DNA of 44,317 nucleotides from Thauera phenolivorans (GTDB lineage: Bacteria > Pseudomonadota > Gammaproteobacteria > Burkholderiales > Rhodocyclaceae), in assembly GCF_001696715.1 (NCBI RefSeq), contig NZ_MBFM01000005.1, positions 575,818-620,134 of the forward strand, in the 5' to 3' direction. Shown here one piece after another: positions 27,756 through 42,202 of the stretch. The notes under the pieces are model-generated. The model was not told where the DNA came from, made no database searches, and was given only the letters and a program-made list of their open reading frames with translations. The position numbers were made by a program, and so were the translations under genes. Position 1 is the first letter of the stretch; each line of letters opens with the position of its first letter.

Positions 27756-28900
27756 GCGCCGACGCCGGCTACACATACCGCCCGCGCGCCGGCTATGCGG
27801 TGAGCGAGGCGAACTCGCGCGGGCGGCGCAGCGCCGAGGCGAGCGCGGTGGCGCGCGGCGAGTTTCAGCGCGACCGCGACCGCATCGTGCACTCCACCGC
27901 CTTCCGCCGCCTCGAGTACAAGACCCAGGTTTTCGTCAATCACGAGGGCGACCTGTTCCGCACCCGCCTGACCCACAGCATCGAGGTGGCGCAGATGACG
28001 CGCGGCCTGGCGCGCGAGCTCGGCCTCAACGAGGACCTCGCCGAGGCGATCGCGCTCGCCCATGACCTTGGCCACACGCCCTTCGGCCACGCCGGCCAGG
28101 AGGCGCTCAATGCCTGCATGAAGGACTACGGCGGCTTTGAGCACAACCTGCAGTCGCTGCGCACGGTGGACCTGCTCGAGGAGCATTACGCCGCCTTCGA
28201 CGGCCTCAACCTGATGTTCGAGACCCGCGAAGGCATCCTCAAGCACTGCGCGCGCACCAATGCGGTGCATCTCGGCGAGCTCGGCCAGCGCTTCCTCGAC
28301 GGCACCCAGCCTTCGATCGAGGCCCAGCTCGCCAACCTCGCCGACGAGATCGCCTACAACAACCACGACGTGGACGACGGCCTGCGCTCCGGCCTGATCA
28401 CCCTCGAGCAGCTCGAGGCGGTGCCGATCTTCGCCGACAACCGGCGCGAGGTCGAGGCGCGCTGGCCCGGCCTCGGCGGGCGCCGCCTGATCCACGAGAC
28501 GATCCGCCGCATGATCCACCTGATGGTGATCGACCTGCTCGGGCAGACCCGCGCCAACATCGCGGCCGCCGGCGTGGAGACGCTCGCCGACGTCCATGCC
28601 GCGCCGCGCCTGGCGGCCTACTCGGACGCGTTGCTGCCGCGCCTGCAGGTGCTCAAGCGCTTCCTGCACGAGAACCTTTACCGCCACTATCAGGTGCTGC
28701 GCATGACCAACAAGGCGCGCCGCATCGTCACCGAGCTGTTCGCCGCCTTCATGGACGACCCGCGCCTGCTGCCCCCGCAGTACCAGGCCAAGGCGCGCGA
28801 GGACAAGCCCCGGGTGATCGCCGACTACATCGCCGGCATGACCGACCGTTACGCGATCCGCGAGCACCGCCGCCTGTTCGCGGTGGGGGAGATTCACTGA
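27752..28900 (+). CDS. dgt: Deoxyguanosinetriphosphate triphosphohydrolase-like protein
   Basis: An HD-domain dNTP triphosphohydrolase of the dGTPase-like type, which hydrolyses dNTPs to the nucleoside and tripolyphosphate. GTG 27752 overlaps the aroB stop (GTGA) and gives 382 residues, the length of the type 2 (short) subfamily rather than E. coli Dgt (505). The metal-binding HD pattern is visible as [22 protein letters not shown] and later [13 protein letters not shown]. The N-terminus [27 protein letters not shown] is conserved in the family. Substrate preference cannot be deduced. It is commonly found after aroB in proteobacteria. Confidence 0.92.
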
Positions 28901-28935
28901 GGCCGCGAGCGGCATGCCGCGGCGCAAAAAAAATC

Positions 28936-28964
28936 TTGAACCCCCCGTTTTCGCGGCGTATAGT
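28936..28964 (+). promoter_or_regulatory. Sigma-70 promoter upstream of gltB
   Basis: TTGAAC (28936-28941) and TATAGT (28959-28964) are exactly 17 bases apart, one of the best promoter matches in the window. Transcription would start at about 28970-28972, leaving a leader of about 210 bases before gltB. Confidence 0.72.
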
Positions 28965-29022
28965 TTTTTGCGCCTCGAAAAAAACCGCAAAGAAGCGGGT
29001 TAGTCAAGTTTTCGAGTTGTTT

Positions 29023-29041
29023 TTGCACCAACTTGGTGCCA
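29023..29041. promoter_or_regulatory. NtrC-like binding site
   Basis: TTGCACCAACTTGGTGCCA contains TGCACC-N5-GGTGCC, matching the NtrC (NRI) consensus TGCACC-N5-GGTGCA except for the last base. NtrC activates or represses nitrogen-assimilation genes, and gltBD is such a target. The site would lie about 55 bases downstream of the predicted sigma-70 start. I found no sigma-54 promoter (GG-N10-GC) between it and gltB, so repression or a roadblock is as likely as activation. Confidence 0.55.
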
Positions 29042-29049
29042 TCTTCGAA

Positions 29050-29076
29050 GCCGGTGCGTGCGCGCCCGGCTTTTTT
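29050..29076 (+). terminator. Intrinsic terminator inside the gltB leader
   Basis: GCCGG (29050-29054) pairs with CCGGC (29066-29070), extended by GCG/CGC after a one-base bulge, and six Ts follow (29071-29076). It lies about 80 bases downstream of the predicted promoter start and 103 bases before the gltB ATG. Confidence 0.65.
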
Positions 29077-29179
29077 GTGCGCGTTCGGTTTACCGGACGA
29101 GTGAGTCGACGGCTGCGGCCGTCTGAATCGCGCCAGCGCCGAGTGCGCCGGCGCCAGCGTCCAGACGAGGAAGAACGAG

Positions 29180-35323
<6,144 letters not shown>

Positions 35324-35350
35324 TATCCTCGGCGCCGAAGCGATTCGCAA

Positions 35351-35376
35351 AAGGCGGTCTGCGGGCCGCCTTTTTT
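35351..35376 (+). terminator. Intrinsic terminator of gltBD
   Basis: AAGGCGG (35351-35357) pairs with CCGCCTT (35366-35372) around an 8-base loop, and the T tract extends to 35376. It is a textbook rho-independent terminator 28 bases after the gltD stop. Confidence 0.9.
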
Positions 35377-35407
35377 AACGACCCCAACTTCCACGGAGCG
35401 CAAGCCC

Positions 35408-35842
35408 ATGCCCAAGGTCCTCGTCATCAACGGCCCCAATCTCAACCTGCTCGGCAGCCGCGAGCCGGAGATCTACGGCGCCACCACGCTCGCCGACGTC
35501 GAAGCCGGGCTGCGCGCCCAGGCCGAGGCGATCGGCGTCGAGTTGTCGTGCTTCCAGAGCAACCACGAGGGCGCGATCGTCGATCGCATCCATGCCGCGC
35601 GCGGCGAGGACGTGGCCTGGATCCTGATCAATCCGGGCGCCTACACCCACACCAGCGTGGCGATCCGCGACGCGCTCGCCGGGGTGGCGATCCCCTTCGT
35701 AGAGCTGCACATCTCCAACGTGCACAAGCGCGAACCCTTCCGCCACCACTCCTACCTGTCGGACGTCGCCGAGGCGGTGATGGCCGGCTTCGGCACCCAG
35801 GGTTACGTGCTCGCGTTGCAGTACATCGCCGCGCGCCTGTGA
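35408..35842 (+). CDS. aroQ: 3-dehydroquinate dehydratase, type II
   Basis: AroQ dehydrates 3-dehydroquinate to 3-dehydroshikimate, the step after AroB. The 144-residue length is that of the dodecameric type II enzyme, unrelated to type I Aro[18 protein letters not shown] holds the arginine and catalytic tyrosine of the active-site loop (Y at about 24-25). [12 protein letters not shown] near 52, [16 protein letters not shown] near 77 and [18 protein letters not shown] near 98 are the remaining active-site signatures. GGAG at 35395-35398 is the ribosome site. Confidence 0.96.
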   Translation: MPKVLVINGPNLNLLGSREPEIYGATTLADVEAGLRAQAEAIGVELSCFQSNHEGAIVDRIHAARGEDVAWILINPGAYTHTSVAIRDALAGVAIPFVELHISNVHKREPFRHHSYLSDVAEAVMAGFGTQGYVLALQYIAARL

Positions 35843-35923
35843 GGCTGGCGAAGGTCTGATCACGCTGTAAAGCCTTGTCGCAATTTGCAGTGTTGCACCG
35901 AGGGGAACGAGGGGTCGGATCGC

Positions 35924-35965
35924 TAACAGGAGTTTGTTACTGGCGTACCATGCGACCTCCTGTTA
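35924..35965 (+). repeat. Inverted repeat upstream of the LtaS-like gene
   Basis: TAACAGGAG (35924-35932) and CTCCTGTTA (35957-35965) are perfect 9-base inverted arms separated by 24 bases. They end 18 bases before the GTG start. They could form an RNA hairpin in the leader or bind a dimeric regulator. No T tract follows, so a terminator is unlikely. Confidence 0.5.
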
Positions 35966-35983
35966 TCAATCCGGAGTGCTGCC

Positions 35984-37933
35984 GTGTCCGCGACCGCAAG
36001 CCGTGCCCCCGAAACTCGCGATTCGAACTTGCGCGCGGCCGCCGACCGGCGCCTGCGCCTGCGCGAATGGGCGTGGGCGTTCGGCCTGGTGGCGGCCTGG
36101 TATGTGGCGGCGCAATGGGCGATCGCGCACTTCGTCGGCGTGGCGCCGCGCCCGCAGGCGTGGCTGCGCGACCTGCTCGCCCACCTCCTGATCGGCGGCC
36201 TGCTGTTCCCGATGGCGCGCAGCGTGCTTCGCTTCGGGGTGGCGATGGCGGTGCTGTTTTCCGCCTTCACGCTAGGCAACGCGCTCAAGCTCGCGGTGCT
36301 CGGCGGGCCGGTCATGCCCGACGACTTCGTCGCCGCAAAGAATCTCTTTTTGTTGCTGGAAGGCTGGCGGCTGTGGGCGAGCGTCGCCATGCTCGCGCTG
36401 CCGCTGGTGGCGCTGATGTGGATGTTCGACTGGCGCCGTGCGCGCGCCTGGGGGGCGCTCGCCACGGTGGTGGCCGGGCTGTCGGCCGTGCTGGCGCAGC
36501 CCGCGCCGGTCGCCGCGTGGATGGACGCCCGCTTCGGCGACTGGGTGTGGAACCAGCGCGGAAACTACGAGATGCGCGGCCTGCCGATCCATCTGGTGCA
36601 GGAAGCCGCACGCAATCTCGCACGGCGCGGTGCGGCGCCGCAGGCCGATCAGGTCGATGAGGCGCTGACCCTGCTCGGTGCCACCCGGCCCAGCCCCTTC
36701 CTGAAGACCGCGATCGGCCGCCAGGGGCGCGGCGGACGCAATGTACACATGATCGTGCTCGAGTCCTTCTGGGATCCGATGGCGCTCGAAGCCGCCGGCC
36801 TCTCGGCGGATCCGCTCGATCCGGCGTTTCGCAAGCTGTGGAAGGCCACCGGCAACGCCAGGGCGCTGTCGCCGGTATTCGGCGGCTACACCGCCAACGC
36901 CGAGTTCGAGGCCTTGTGCGGCTTCCCGGTGAAGACCGACGCGGTGTTCTTCGAGGGCAGGTTGCGTCGCGACGTGCCCTGCCTGCCGCGCCACCTCGGC
37001 GAGGCCGGCTACCTCAGCTTCGCCTCGCATCCGAATGCCGCGCCGTTCTGGAACCGGATCAACGCTTACCGCCGCGTCGGCTTCGAGCACTACTGGTCCG
37101 ATCGCGACTTCGAGCTCGACGACATGAACCGCGAGTTCCTCAGCGACGCCTCGCTCTACCGCCAGGTGCTCGAGCGCGTCGGCCCGCAGCTCGAGGGCGC
37201 GCAGCCCGTGTTCAACTACGTGCTGACCTATTTCGGCCACCTCGACTACCCGCTCAACGCCGAGCGCCCCGCGCGCATCGACACCACGACGGACAACGCG
37301 CTGGTCGAGGCCTACGCCAACACCGTGTATTACAAGTCACGCGAGCTGATGGCCTTCCTCGGCGAGCTGCGCGCGCGCGACCCCGACGCGATCGTCGTGC
37401 TGTTTGGCGACCATCTCCCTTCGCTCGGCTGGAACCACGGCGGCTACGCCGAGTCTGGCCTGCTCGCGCCCAATCGGGAGCAGTTCGACGACCCGATGTT
37501 CCGCACTCTGGTGTCGACCCCGCTGGTGGTCATCGACGGCCGGCGCGGCCCACTGCGGACCGGCGACCTGCCGATCTACGCGCTGCCCGCGCTGATCCTC
37601 GACCTGCTCGGCGACGAGCGCGACAGCATGCTGCGCTTCGCCGCGCGCAGCGACGACCCGGTGCGGGTTCGGCCCCTGCCGGGCGTGCATTTCACGGTCG
37701 CCGACGAGGGCCTGACGGTGTGTCGCGAGGGCGAGCCGAGGGCCGAATGCGCGTTCTCGAACGCCTGGGTTGCGGCGATCGACGTGCTCAAGCGCGACCT
37801 CTTCAGCGGCGCACAGCATGCGCTGCAGGCGCCCACGCGGATGCAGGCGCTGCAGGCTGCGGAACTGGATTCGGAGGATGTGGCCGTCGAGGACGTCCTC
37901 GATGAGGTCGTCGACGCCACGCCGGAGGCCTGA
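35984..37933 (+). CDS. LTA synthase family membrane sulfatase-fold protein
   Basis: A 649-residue protein with five N-terminal membrane helices (about 29-48, 62-80, 83-105, 122-142, 148-168) and a large extracytoplasmic sulfatase-fold domain, the layout of lipoteichoic acid synthase (LtaS) and phosphoglycerol transferases such as OpgB. The metal and catalytic residues are recognisable: E260 in VHMIVLESFWDP, the nucleophile-position T303 in GGYTANAEFEAL, H in YFGHLDYP and D476-H477 in FGDHLPSLG. Gram-negatives lack LTA, so the acceptor is unknown; periplasmic glucans or another envelope glycan is a guess. GTG 35984 has GGAG 8 bases upstream. The C-terminal tail is acidic. Confidence 0.85.
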   Translation: MSATASRAPETRDSNLRAAADRRLRLREWAWAFGLVAAWYVAAQWAIAHFVGVAPRPQAWLRDLLAHLLIGGLLFPMARSVLRFGVAMAVLFSAFTLGNALKLAVLGGPVMPDDFVAAKNLFLLLEGWRLWASVAMLALPLVALMWMFDWRRARAWGALATVVAGLSAVLAQPAPVAAWMDARFGDWVWNQRGNYEMRGLPIHLVQEAARNLARRGAAPQADQVDEALTLLGATRPSPFLKTAIGRQGRGGRNVHMIVLESFWDPMALEAAGLSADPLDPAFRKLWKATGNARALSPVFGGYTANAEFEALCGFPVKTDAVFFEGRLRRDVPCLPRHLGEAGYLSFASHPNAAPFWNRINAYRRVGFEHYWSDRDFELDDMNREFLSDASLYRQVLERVGPQLEGAQPVFNYVLTYFGHLDYPLNAERPARIDTTTDNALVEAYANTVYYKSRELMAFLGELRARDPDAIVVLFGDHLPSLGWNHGGYAESGLLAPNREQFDDPMFRTLVSTPLVVIDGRRGPLRTGDLPIYALPALILDLLGDERDSMLRFAARSDDPVRVRPLPGVHFTVADEGLTVCREGEPRAECAFSNAWVAAIDVLKRDLFSGAQHALQAPTRMQALQAAELDSEDVAVEDVLDEVVDATPEA

Positions 37934-37958
37934 GCGTTCCGCCGGGCGGTTGCGGGCG

Positions 37959-38016
37959 TGACGCGGCGGTCGCCGCTGCTACCGGGGGCGGTGTAGCAGC
38001 GGCGACCGCCGCGTCA
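37959..38016. repeat. Perfect 24-bp hairpin, GTAG-headed REP-like, between convergent genes
   Basis: Bases 37959-37982 and 37993-38016 are perfect inverted arms of 24 bases with a 10-base loop. The core arm reads GTAGCAGCGGCGACCGCCGC inward. It shares the GTAGSAGC head with the repeats at 12287-12465. It lies between the stops of two convergent genes and could act as a bidirectional transcript end, although no T tract is present on either side. Confidence 0.75.
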
Positions 38017-38024
38017 ATACGGGC

Positions 38025-39212
38025 TCAGAGCCCGAGGACGTCCGCCGTGTAGCGCGCGATCATGCGCTCCTCGTTGGTCGGCACCACCGCGACCGCGACG
38101 CGGCTCTCGGCGGTGTCGATGCGGGTCGCATTCTCGGCGTTGGCGGCGTCGTCGATCTTCACGCCCATCCAGGCGGCGAGGGCGGTCACCTGCGTGCGCA
38201 CTTCGGCAGCGTGCTCGCCGATACCGCCGGTGAACACCAGCGCGTCGAGGCCGCCCGCGGCCGCCGCCAGCGAGCCGAGCTCGCGCGCGATGCGGTAGCA
38301 GTAGAGCTCGACCGCTTCCTTCGCCTCGGGGGCGTCGGAGGCGAGCAGGGTGCGCATGTCCTGGCTGATGCCGGACACGCCGAGCAGGCCCGATTCCTTG
38401 TAGATCAGCCGGGTCAGCGCCTTCGCGTCCATCCCCTTCTGTTCCATCAGGTAGAGCATCACACCGGGGTCGAGGCTGCCGGTGCGGGTACCCATCATCA
38501 GGCCCTCGACCGCGGTGAAGCCCATCGTCGAGGCCACACTCTTGCCGTCGCGCAGCGCGCACATCGACGAGCCGTTGCCGAGGTGGGCGATCACCACCGC
38601 GCCCTGGGCCTTGTCGCCGACCACCTCGGGCAGCTGGCGGGCGACGAAGTCGTAGGACAGGCCGTGGAAGCCGTAGCGCTTGATGCCCTCGGCGCTGAGC
38701 TTGCGCGGCAGCGCGAAGGCCTGCGCCACCGCCGGCTGGGTGCGGTGGAAGGCGGTGTCGAAGCAGGCCACCTGCGGGATGTCCGCCATCAGCGCGCTCA
38801 CCGCACGCACGGCGCGCAGGTTGTGCGGCTGGTGCAGGGGCGCCAGCGGGATCAGGCGGTCGAGTTCCCACAGCAGATCTTCGTCGAGGCGGACCGGCGC
38901 GCTGTAGCGGTCGCCGCCGTGCACGATGCGGTGGCCCGCGGCGACGATCGTCAGCCCGGGCGCGTTGGCCTCGAGCCAGCGGAACAGGTAGGCGAGGGCG
39001 TCGCGGTGCTGCTCCTCGAGATTGCCCGTCACCGCGAGGCTCTCCTGATAGCGGCGGCCGTTGCCGTTCTTTGCGCTCAGCTCCGGGGTGGCGCCGATGC
39101 CCTCGATCTGGCCGGAGACCGCGGGGGTGGCGGCCAGGGTGCCGGTTTCGTGCGGGAACAGGGCGAACTTGAGGCTCGACGAACCCGCGTTGATGACGAG
39201 AATGGCGTTCAT
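38025..39212 (-). CDS. ackA: Acetate kinase
   Basis: AckA interconverts acetyl phosphate + ADP and acetate + ATP. The 395-residue protein starts MNAILVINAGSSSLKFALF with the phosphate-binding NAGSSSLKF. HRIVHGGDRYSAPV near 95, FDTAFHRTQP (catalytic Asp) near 149, YGFHGLSYDFVA near 177, HLGNGSSM near 209 and FTGGIGEHAAEVR near 327 are all family motifs. It overlaps the upstream MaoC-phosphotransacetylase gene by four bases (39209-39212), forming an operon. Propionate or butyrate kinases have related folds, but length and motifs fit AckA. Confidence 0.94.
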   Translation of the reverse strand: MNAILVINAGSSSLKFALFPHETGTLAATPAVSGQIEGIGATPELSAKNGNGRRYQESLAVTGNLEEQHRDALAYLFRWLEANAPGLTIVAAGHRIVHGGDRYSAPVRLDEDLLWELDRLIPLAPLHQPHNLRAVRAVSALMADIPQVACFDTAFHRTQPAVAQAFALPRKLSAEGIKRYGFHGLSYDFVARQLPEVVGDKAQGAVVIAHLGNGSSMCALRDGKSVASTMGFTAVEGLMMGTRTGSLDPGVMLYLMEQKGMDAKALTRLIYKESGLLGVSGISQDMRTLLASDAPEAKEAVELYCYRIARELGSLAAAAGGLDALVFTGGIGEHAAEVRTQVTALAAWMGVKIDDAANAENATRIDTAESRVAVAVVPTNEERMIARYTADVLGL

Positions 39213-40609
39213 GCGCGAGCCTCCCGCTTGCGGTGCGCCATCAGCTGCACGACTGCGCACGAAGCGGTGCGCGTCTCGGCCGTGTCGGCGCGACTGGTCA
39301 GAACGATCGGCACGCGAGCGCCGAGCACCACGCCGGCCATCAGCGCGTCGGCGAGGTATTCGAGCTGCTTCGCGACCATGTTGCCCGACTCGAGGTCGGG
39401 AACCACCAGGATGTCGGCGTTGCCGGCGACCGCCGAGAGGATGCCCTTGGTCTTGGCGGCGACGAGCGACACCGCGTTGTCGAAGGCGAGCGGGCCGTCG
39501 AGCAGGGCGCCCTGGATCTGGCCACGGTCGGCCATCTTGCACAGCGCGGCGGCGTCGATGGTGGAGCGGATCTTGGAGGTGACCGTTTCCACCGCCGACA
39601 GGATCGCCACCTTGGGTTGCTCCAGGCCGAGCATGTGGGCCAGCTCGATCGCGTTCTTGATGATGTCGACCTTGTCCTCGAGCGTGGGCTCGATGATGAT
39701 CGCCGCGTCGGTGATCATCAGCGGGTGCGGGTAGGTCGGCACGTCGGCGAGGAAGACGTGGCTGATGCGGCGGCCGGTGCGCAGGCCGCGGATGACCTCG
39801 GTCATCAGCTCGTCGGTGTGCAGCGAACCCTTCATCAGCGCCTCGGCGCTGCCGTCGCGACACAGCGCCACCGCGGCCTCGGCGGCGGCGTGACTGTGCG
39901 GCACGTCGACGATGCGGAAGCCCTTCAGGTCGAGGTCGTTCTGCTCGGCGGTGGCGCGGATCTTCGCCTCGGGGCCCACCAGGATCGGCACCACCAGCCC
40001 GGCCTGAGCGGCCTGGATCGGGCCGGCGAGCGATTCACGGTCGCAGGGATGGACGACCGCGATCGGGATCGGCGACAGGCCGGCCGACACCGACAGCAGA
40101 TGGCGGTAGCGCAGTTCGCGGTCGTTGATGCGGACGTCGGGCAGGTGCATGCGCGGGCGCTTGATCTTCTCGCTCGGCGCGAGCACCTCGGCGGTGCCGT
40201 CGATCACCTTCAGGCCGTCCTGGTTCACCGCCAGGCAGTCGAAGATGATGTGGCTGTTGTGATCGAACTTCTCGCGGCATGTGACGGTGATCGTGACCGT
40301 ATCGCCGATCGTGATCGGGCGCCAGAAGTTCAGCCCCTGCGACACATACACGGTGCCGGGGCCGGGGAACTCGGTGCCGAGCACGGTGGAGATCAGCGTG
40401 CTGCCCCACATGCTGTGGCCGACCACCTCGCGGAACTGGCTGGAGCGGGCGAATTCGACGTCGACGTGGGTCGGGTTGACGTCGCCCGACATCGCGGCGA
40501 ACAGATGGATGTCTTCCGGGCGCAGGGTGCGCGCGATGCGCGCGCAGTCGCCGACCTGGATCTCATCGAAGGTACAGTTTTCGATGTATTGCGTTGCGGC
40601 AGGGGTCAT
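39209..40609 (-). CDS. Bifunctional enoyl-CoA hydratase (MaoC)/phosphate acyltransferase
   Basis: A fusion of an N-terminal MaoC-like (R)-specific hydratase/hot-dog domain (about residues 5-140, with LFAAMSGDVNPTHVD at about 33-47 carrying the Asp/His dyad) and a C-terminal phosphate acetyl/butyryltransferase domain (about 160-466, with LKGFRIVD, ALMKGSLHTDELM and QGALLDGPLAFDNAVS). It would hydrate an enoyl-CoA and convert an acyl-CoA to acyl phosphate, passed on to AckA. ATG 40609 gives 466 residues; an upstream ATG (40642) overlaps a minus-strand TACAAT and is rejected. Such fusions are known in betaproteobacteria. The acyl preference, acetyl or butyryl, is unclear. Confidence 0.9.
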   Translation of the reverse strand: MTPAATQYIENCTFDEIQVGDCARIARTLRPEDIHLFAAMSGDVNPTHVDVEFARSSQFREVVGHSMWGSTLISTVLGTEFPGPGTVYVSQGLNFWRPITIGDTVTITVTCREKFDHNSHIIFDCLAVNQDGLKVIDGTAEVLAPSEKIKRPRMHLPDVRINDRELRYRHLLSVSAGLSPIPIAVVHPCDRESLAGPIQAAQAGLVVPILVGPEAKIRATAEQNDLDLKGFRIVDVPHSHAAAEAAVALCRDGSAEALMKGSLHTDELMTEVIRGLRTGRRISHVFLADVPTYPHPLMITDAAIIIEPTLEDKVDIIKNAIELAHMLGLEQPKVAILSAVETVTSKIRSTIDAAALCKMADRGQIQGALLDGPLAFDNAVSLVAAKTKGILSAVAGNADILVVPDLESGNMVAKQLEYLADALMAGVVLGARVPIVLTSRADTAETRTASCAVVQLMAHRKREARA

Positions 40610-40687
40610 GTCTTTGTATTTGATGGTTCTAATGCAAGCCATTGTATCCGGGCTCCATGGCAAAAGATTGATCCTGGGCAAGGTTTT

Positions 40688-40698
40688 TTGCACTGCAA
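40688..40698. promoter_or_regulatory. Palindrome TTGCA-C-TGCAA, PhaR-like operator
   Basis: A perfect 11-base dyad lies 79 bases upstream of the maoC-pta start. On the minus strand it reads TTGTTGCAGTGCAAAA, similar to TGC-rich palindromes bound by PhaR, the repressor of polyhydroxybutyrate granule genes. The identification is from memory of the motif form and is tentative. Confidence 0.4.
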
Positions 40699-40791
40699 CA
40701 ATTTCTTGACCTTCCGCGACATAGGCCACGGCAGGGGCCCGAGGCTGCGTGGTAAACTCGCGCCCGTTCGTCAACTCCCCGGAACTCGACA

Positions 40792-42153
40792 ATGGAAGTC
40801 GTCATCCTCGCCGCCGGCCAGGGCAAGCGCATGCGCTCGGTGCTCCCCAAGGTCCTCCAGCCGATCGCCGGCAAGCCGATGCTCGGCCACGTGCTCAGCG
40901 CTGCCCGCGCCCTCGACGCCGGGCGCATCTGCGTGGTGTACGGCCACGGTGGCGAGGTGGTGCGCGAGCGGCTGGACGCCGATGACCTCGCCTGGGCGCG
41001 GCAGGAGCCTCAACTCGGCACCGGTCACGCGGTGCAGCAGGCGCTGCCCCACCTCACCGACGGTGAGTCCGCCATGGTGCTGTACGGCGACGTGCCCCTG
41101 ATCGGCGAACCCACCCTGCGCCGGCTCGCCGAGGCGGCAGGCGGTTCGCGCCTCGCGCTGCTCACGATCGCGCTCGACGACCCCACCGGCTACGGCCGCA
41201 TCCTGCGCGACGACGCCGGTCGCGTGAGCCGCATCGTCGAGGAGAAGGACGCCAGCGCCGACGAGCGCGAGGTGCGCGAGGTCAATACCGGCATTCTGGT
41301 GGCGCCGGTCGCCGCGCTGCGCGACTGGCTCGGCCGCATCGGCAACGACAACGCCCAGGGCGAGTACTACCTCACCGACATCATCGGGCTCGCCGTCGCC
41401 GACGGCGTGGAGGTCGTCACCGTGCAGCCCGACGCGGTGTGGGAAACGCTCGGCGTCAATAGCAAGCGCCAGCTCGCCGAGCTCGAGCGGGTTCATCAGC
41501 GCAACATCGCCGAGCGCCTGCTCGACGAGGGCGTGACCCTGATCGACCCGGCGCGCATCGACGTGCGCGGCGAGCTGACCTGCGGCCGCGACGTCGAGAT
41601 CGACGCCAACTGCGTGTTCGAGGGCAGGGTGGAACTCGGCGACGGTGTCAGGATCGGTGCCAACTGCGTGATCCGCAATGCCCGCATCGGCGCCGGCACC
41701 CGCGTCTCGCCCTTCTCGCTGGTGGAGCAGACCACCGCCGGCGGCGACTGCCTGATCGGCCCCTATGCCCGCACCCGGCCGGGCACCGTGCTCGGCAACA
41801 GGGTGCAACTGGGCAATTTCGTCGAAGTGAAGAACAGCAACATCGCCGACGGCTCGAAGGCCAACCACCTCGCCTATGTCGGCGACGCCGACGTCGGCGA
41901 GCGGGTCAACATCGGCGCCGGCACCATCACCTGCAACTACGACGGCGTAAACAAGTACCGCACCGTCATCGAGGACGACGTCTTCATCGGCTCCGACACC
42001 CAGCTCGTGGCACCGGTGCGGGTCGGCCGCGGCGCCACCGTCGGGGCCGGCACCACGCTCACCAAGGACGCCCCGGCCGAGCAGCTCACCGTGTCGCGCG
42101 CCAAGCAATTCAGCATCTCGTCCTGGAAGAAGCCGGAAAAGCTGCCGCGCTGA
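40792..42153 (+). CDS. glmU: Bifunctional UDP-GlcNAc pyrophosphorylase/glucosamine-1-P acetyltransferase
   Basis: GlmU acetylates glucosamine-1-phosphate and transfers UMP to make UDP-GlcNAc, the precursor of peptidoglycan and LPS. The 453-residue protein has an N-terminal nucleotidyltransferase domain (about 1-228) with [18 protein letters not shown] at about 6-23 and [10 protein letters not shown] near 97. The C-terminal left-handed beta-helix (about 250-440) has hexapeptide repeats, [17 protein letters not shown], and the acetyltransferase active-site stretch [16 protein letters not shown]. It is followed by glmS after 49 bases, the usual order, and diverges from maoC-pta across 182 bases. 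Confidence 0.96.
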   Translation: MEVVILAAGQGKRMRSVLPKVLQPIAGKPMLGHVLSAARALDAGRICVVYGHGGEVVRERLDADDLAWARQEPQLGTGHAVQQALPHLTDGESAMVLYGDVPLIGEPTLRRLAEAAGGSRLALLTIALDDPTGYGRILRDDAGRVSRIVEEKDASADEREVREVNTGILVAPVAALRDWLGRIGNDNAQGEYYLTDIIGLAVADGVEVVTVQPDAVWETLGVNSKRQLAELERVHQRNIAERLLDEGVTLIDPARIDVRGELTCGRDVEIDANCVFEGRVELGDGVRIGANCVIRNARIGAGTRVSPFSLVEQTTAGGDCLIGPYARTRPGTVLGNRVQLGNFVEVKNSNIADGSKANHLAYVGDADVGERVNIGAGTITCNYDGVNKYRTVIEDDVFIGSDTQLVAPVRVGRGATVGAGTTLTKDAPAEQLTVSRAKQFSISSWKKPEKLPR

Positions 42154-42202
42154 ACGCCGCCGTCCCGCCTCCACCGAATCACGCCTTCAAGGAAGTTCCG
42201 CC

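Larger units (their letters stand above)
28971..29077 (+). ncRNA. Structured gltB leader or small RNA candidate
   Basis: The ~107 bases from the predicted start to a T tract form three consecutive hairpins. The first pairs 28974-28981 (CTCGAAAA) with 29009-29016 (TTTTCGAG), with ACCGC/GCGGGT pairing inside. The second is the dyad 29025-29039. The third is the terminator at 29050-29076. The stretch is markedly AT-richer than the genes around it. It could be an attenuated leader controlling gltBD, or an independent small RNA; I recognise no Rfam family. Confidence 0.5.

Noticed and set aside
28903-28932. Hairpin-like GC palindrome plus A run after dgt
   Set aside because: The run following it on the plus strand is A, not T, so it is not an intrinsic terminator for dgt; on the minus strand the T run precedes the stem.
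29034-29048. Possible sigma-54 promoter next to the NtrC-like site
   Set aside because: GG is followed after 10 bases by GA instead of the required GC; a second candidate at 29068 has the wrong spacing.
40620-40792. Extended N-terminus of the MaoC-Pta protein
   Set aside because: The extension crosses a -10-like element and the PhaR-like palindrome and is not part of the MaoC domain; ATG 40609 is preferred.
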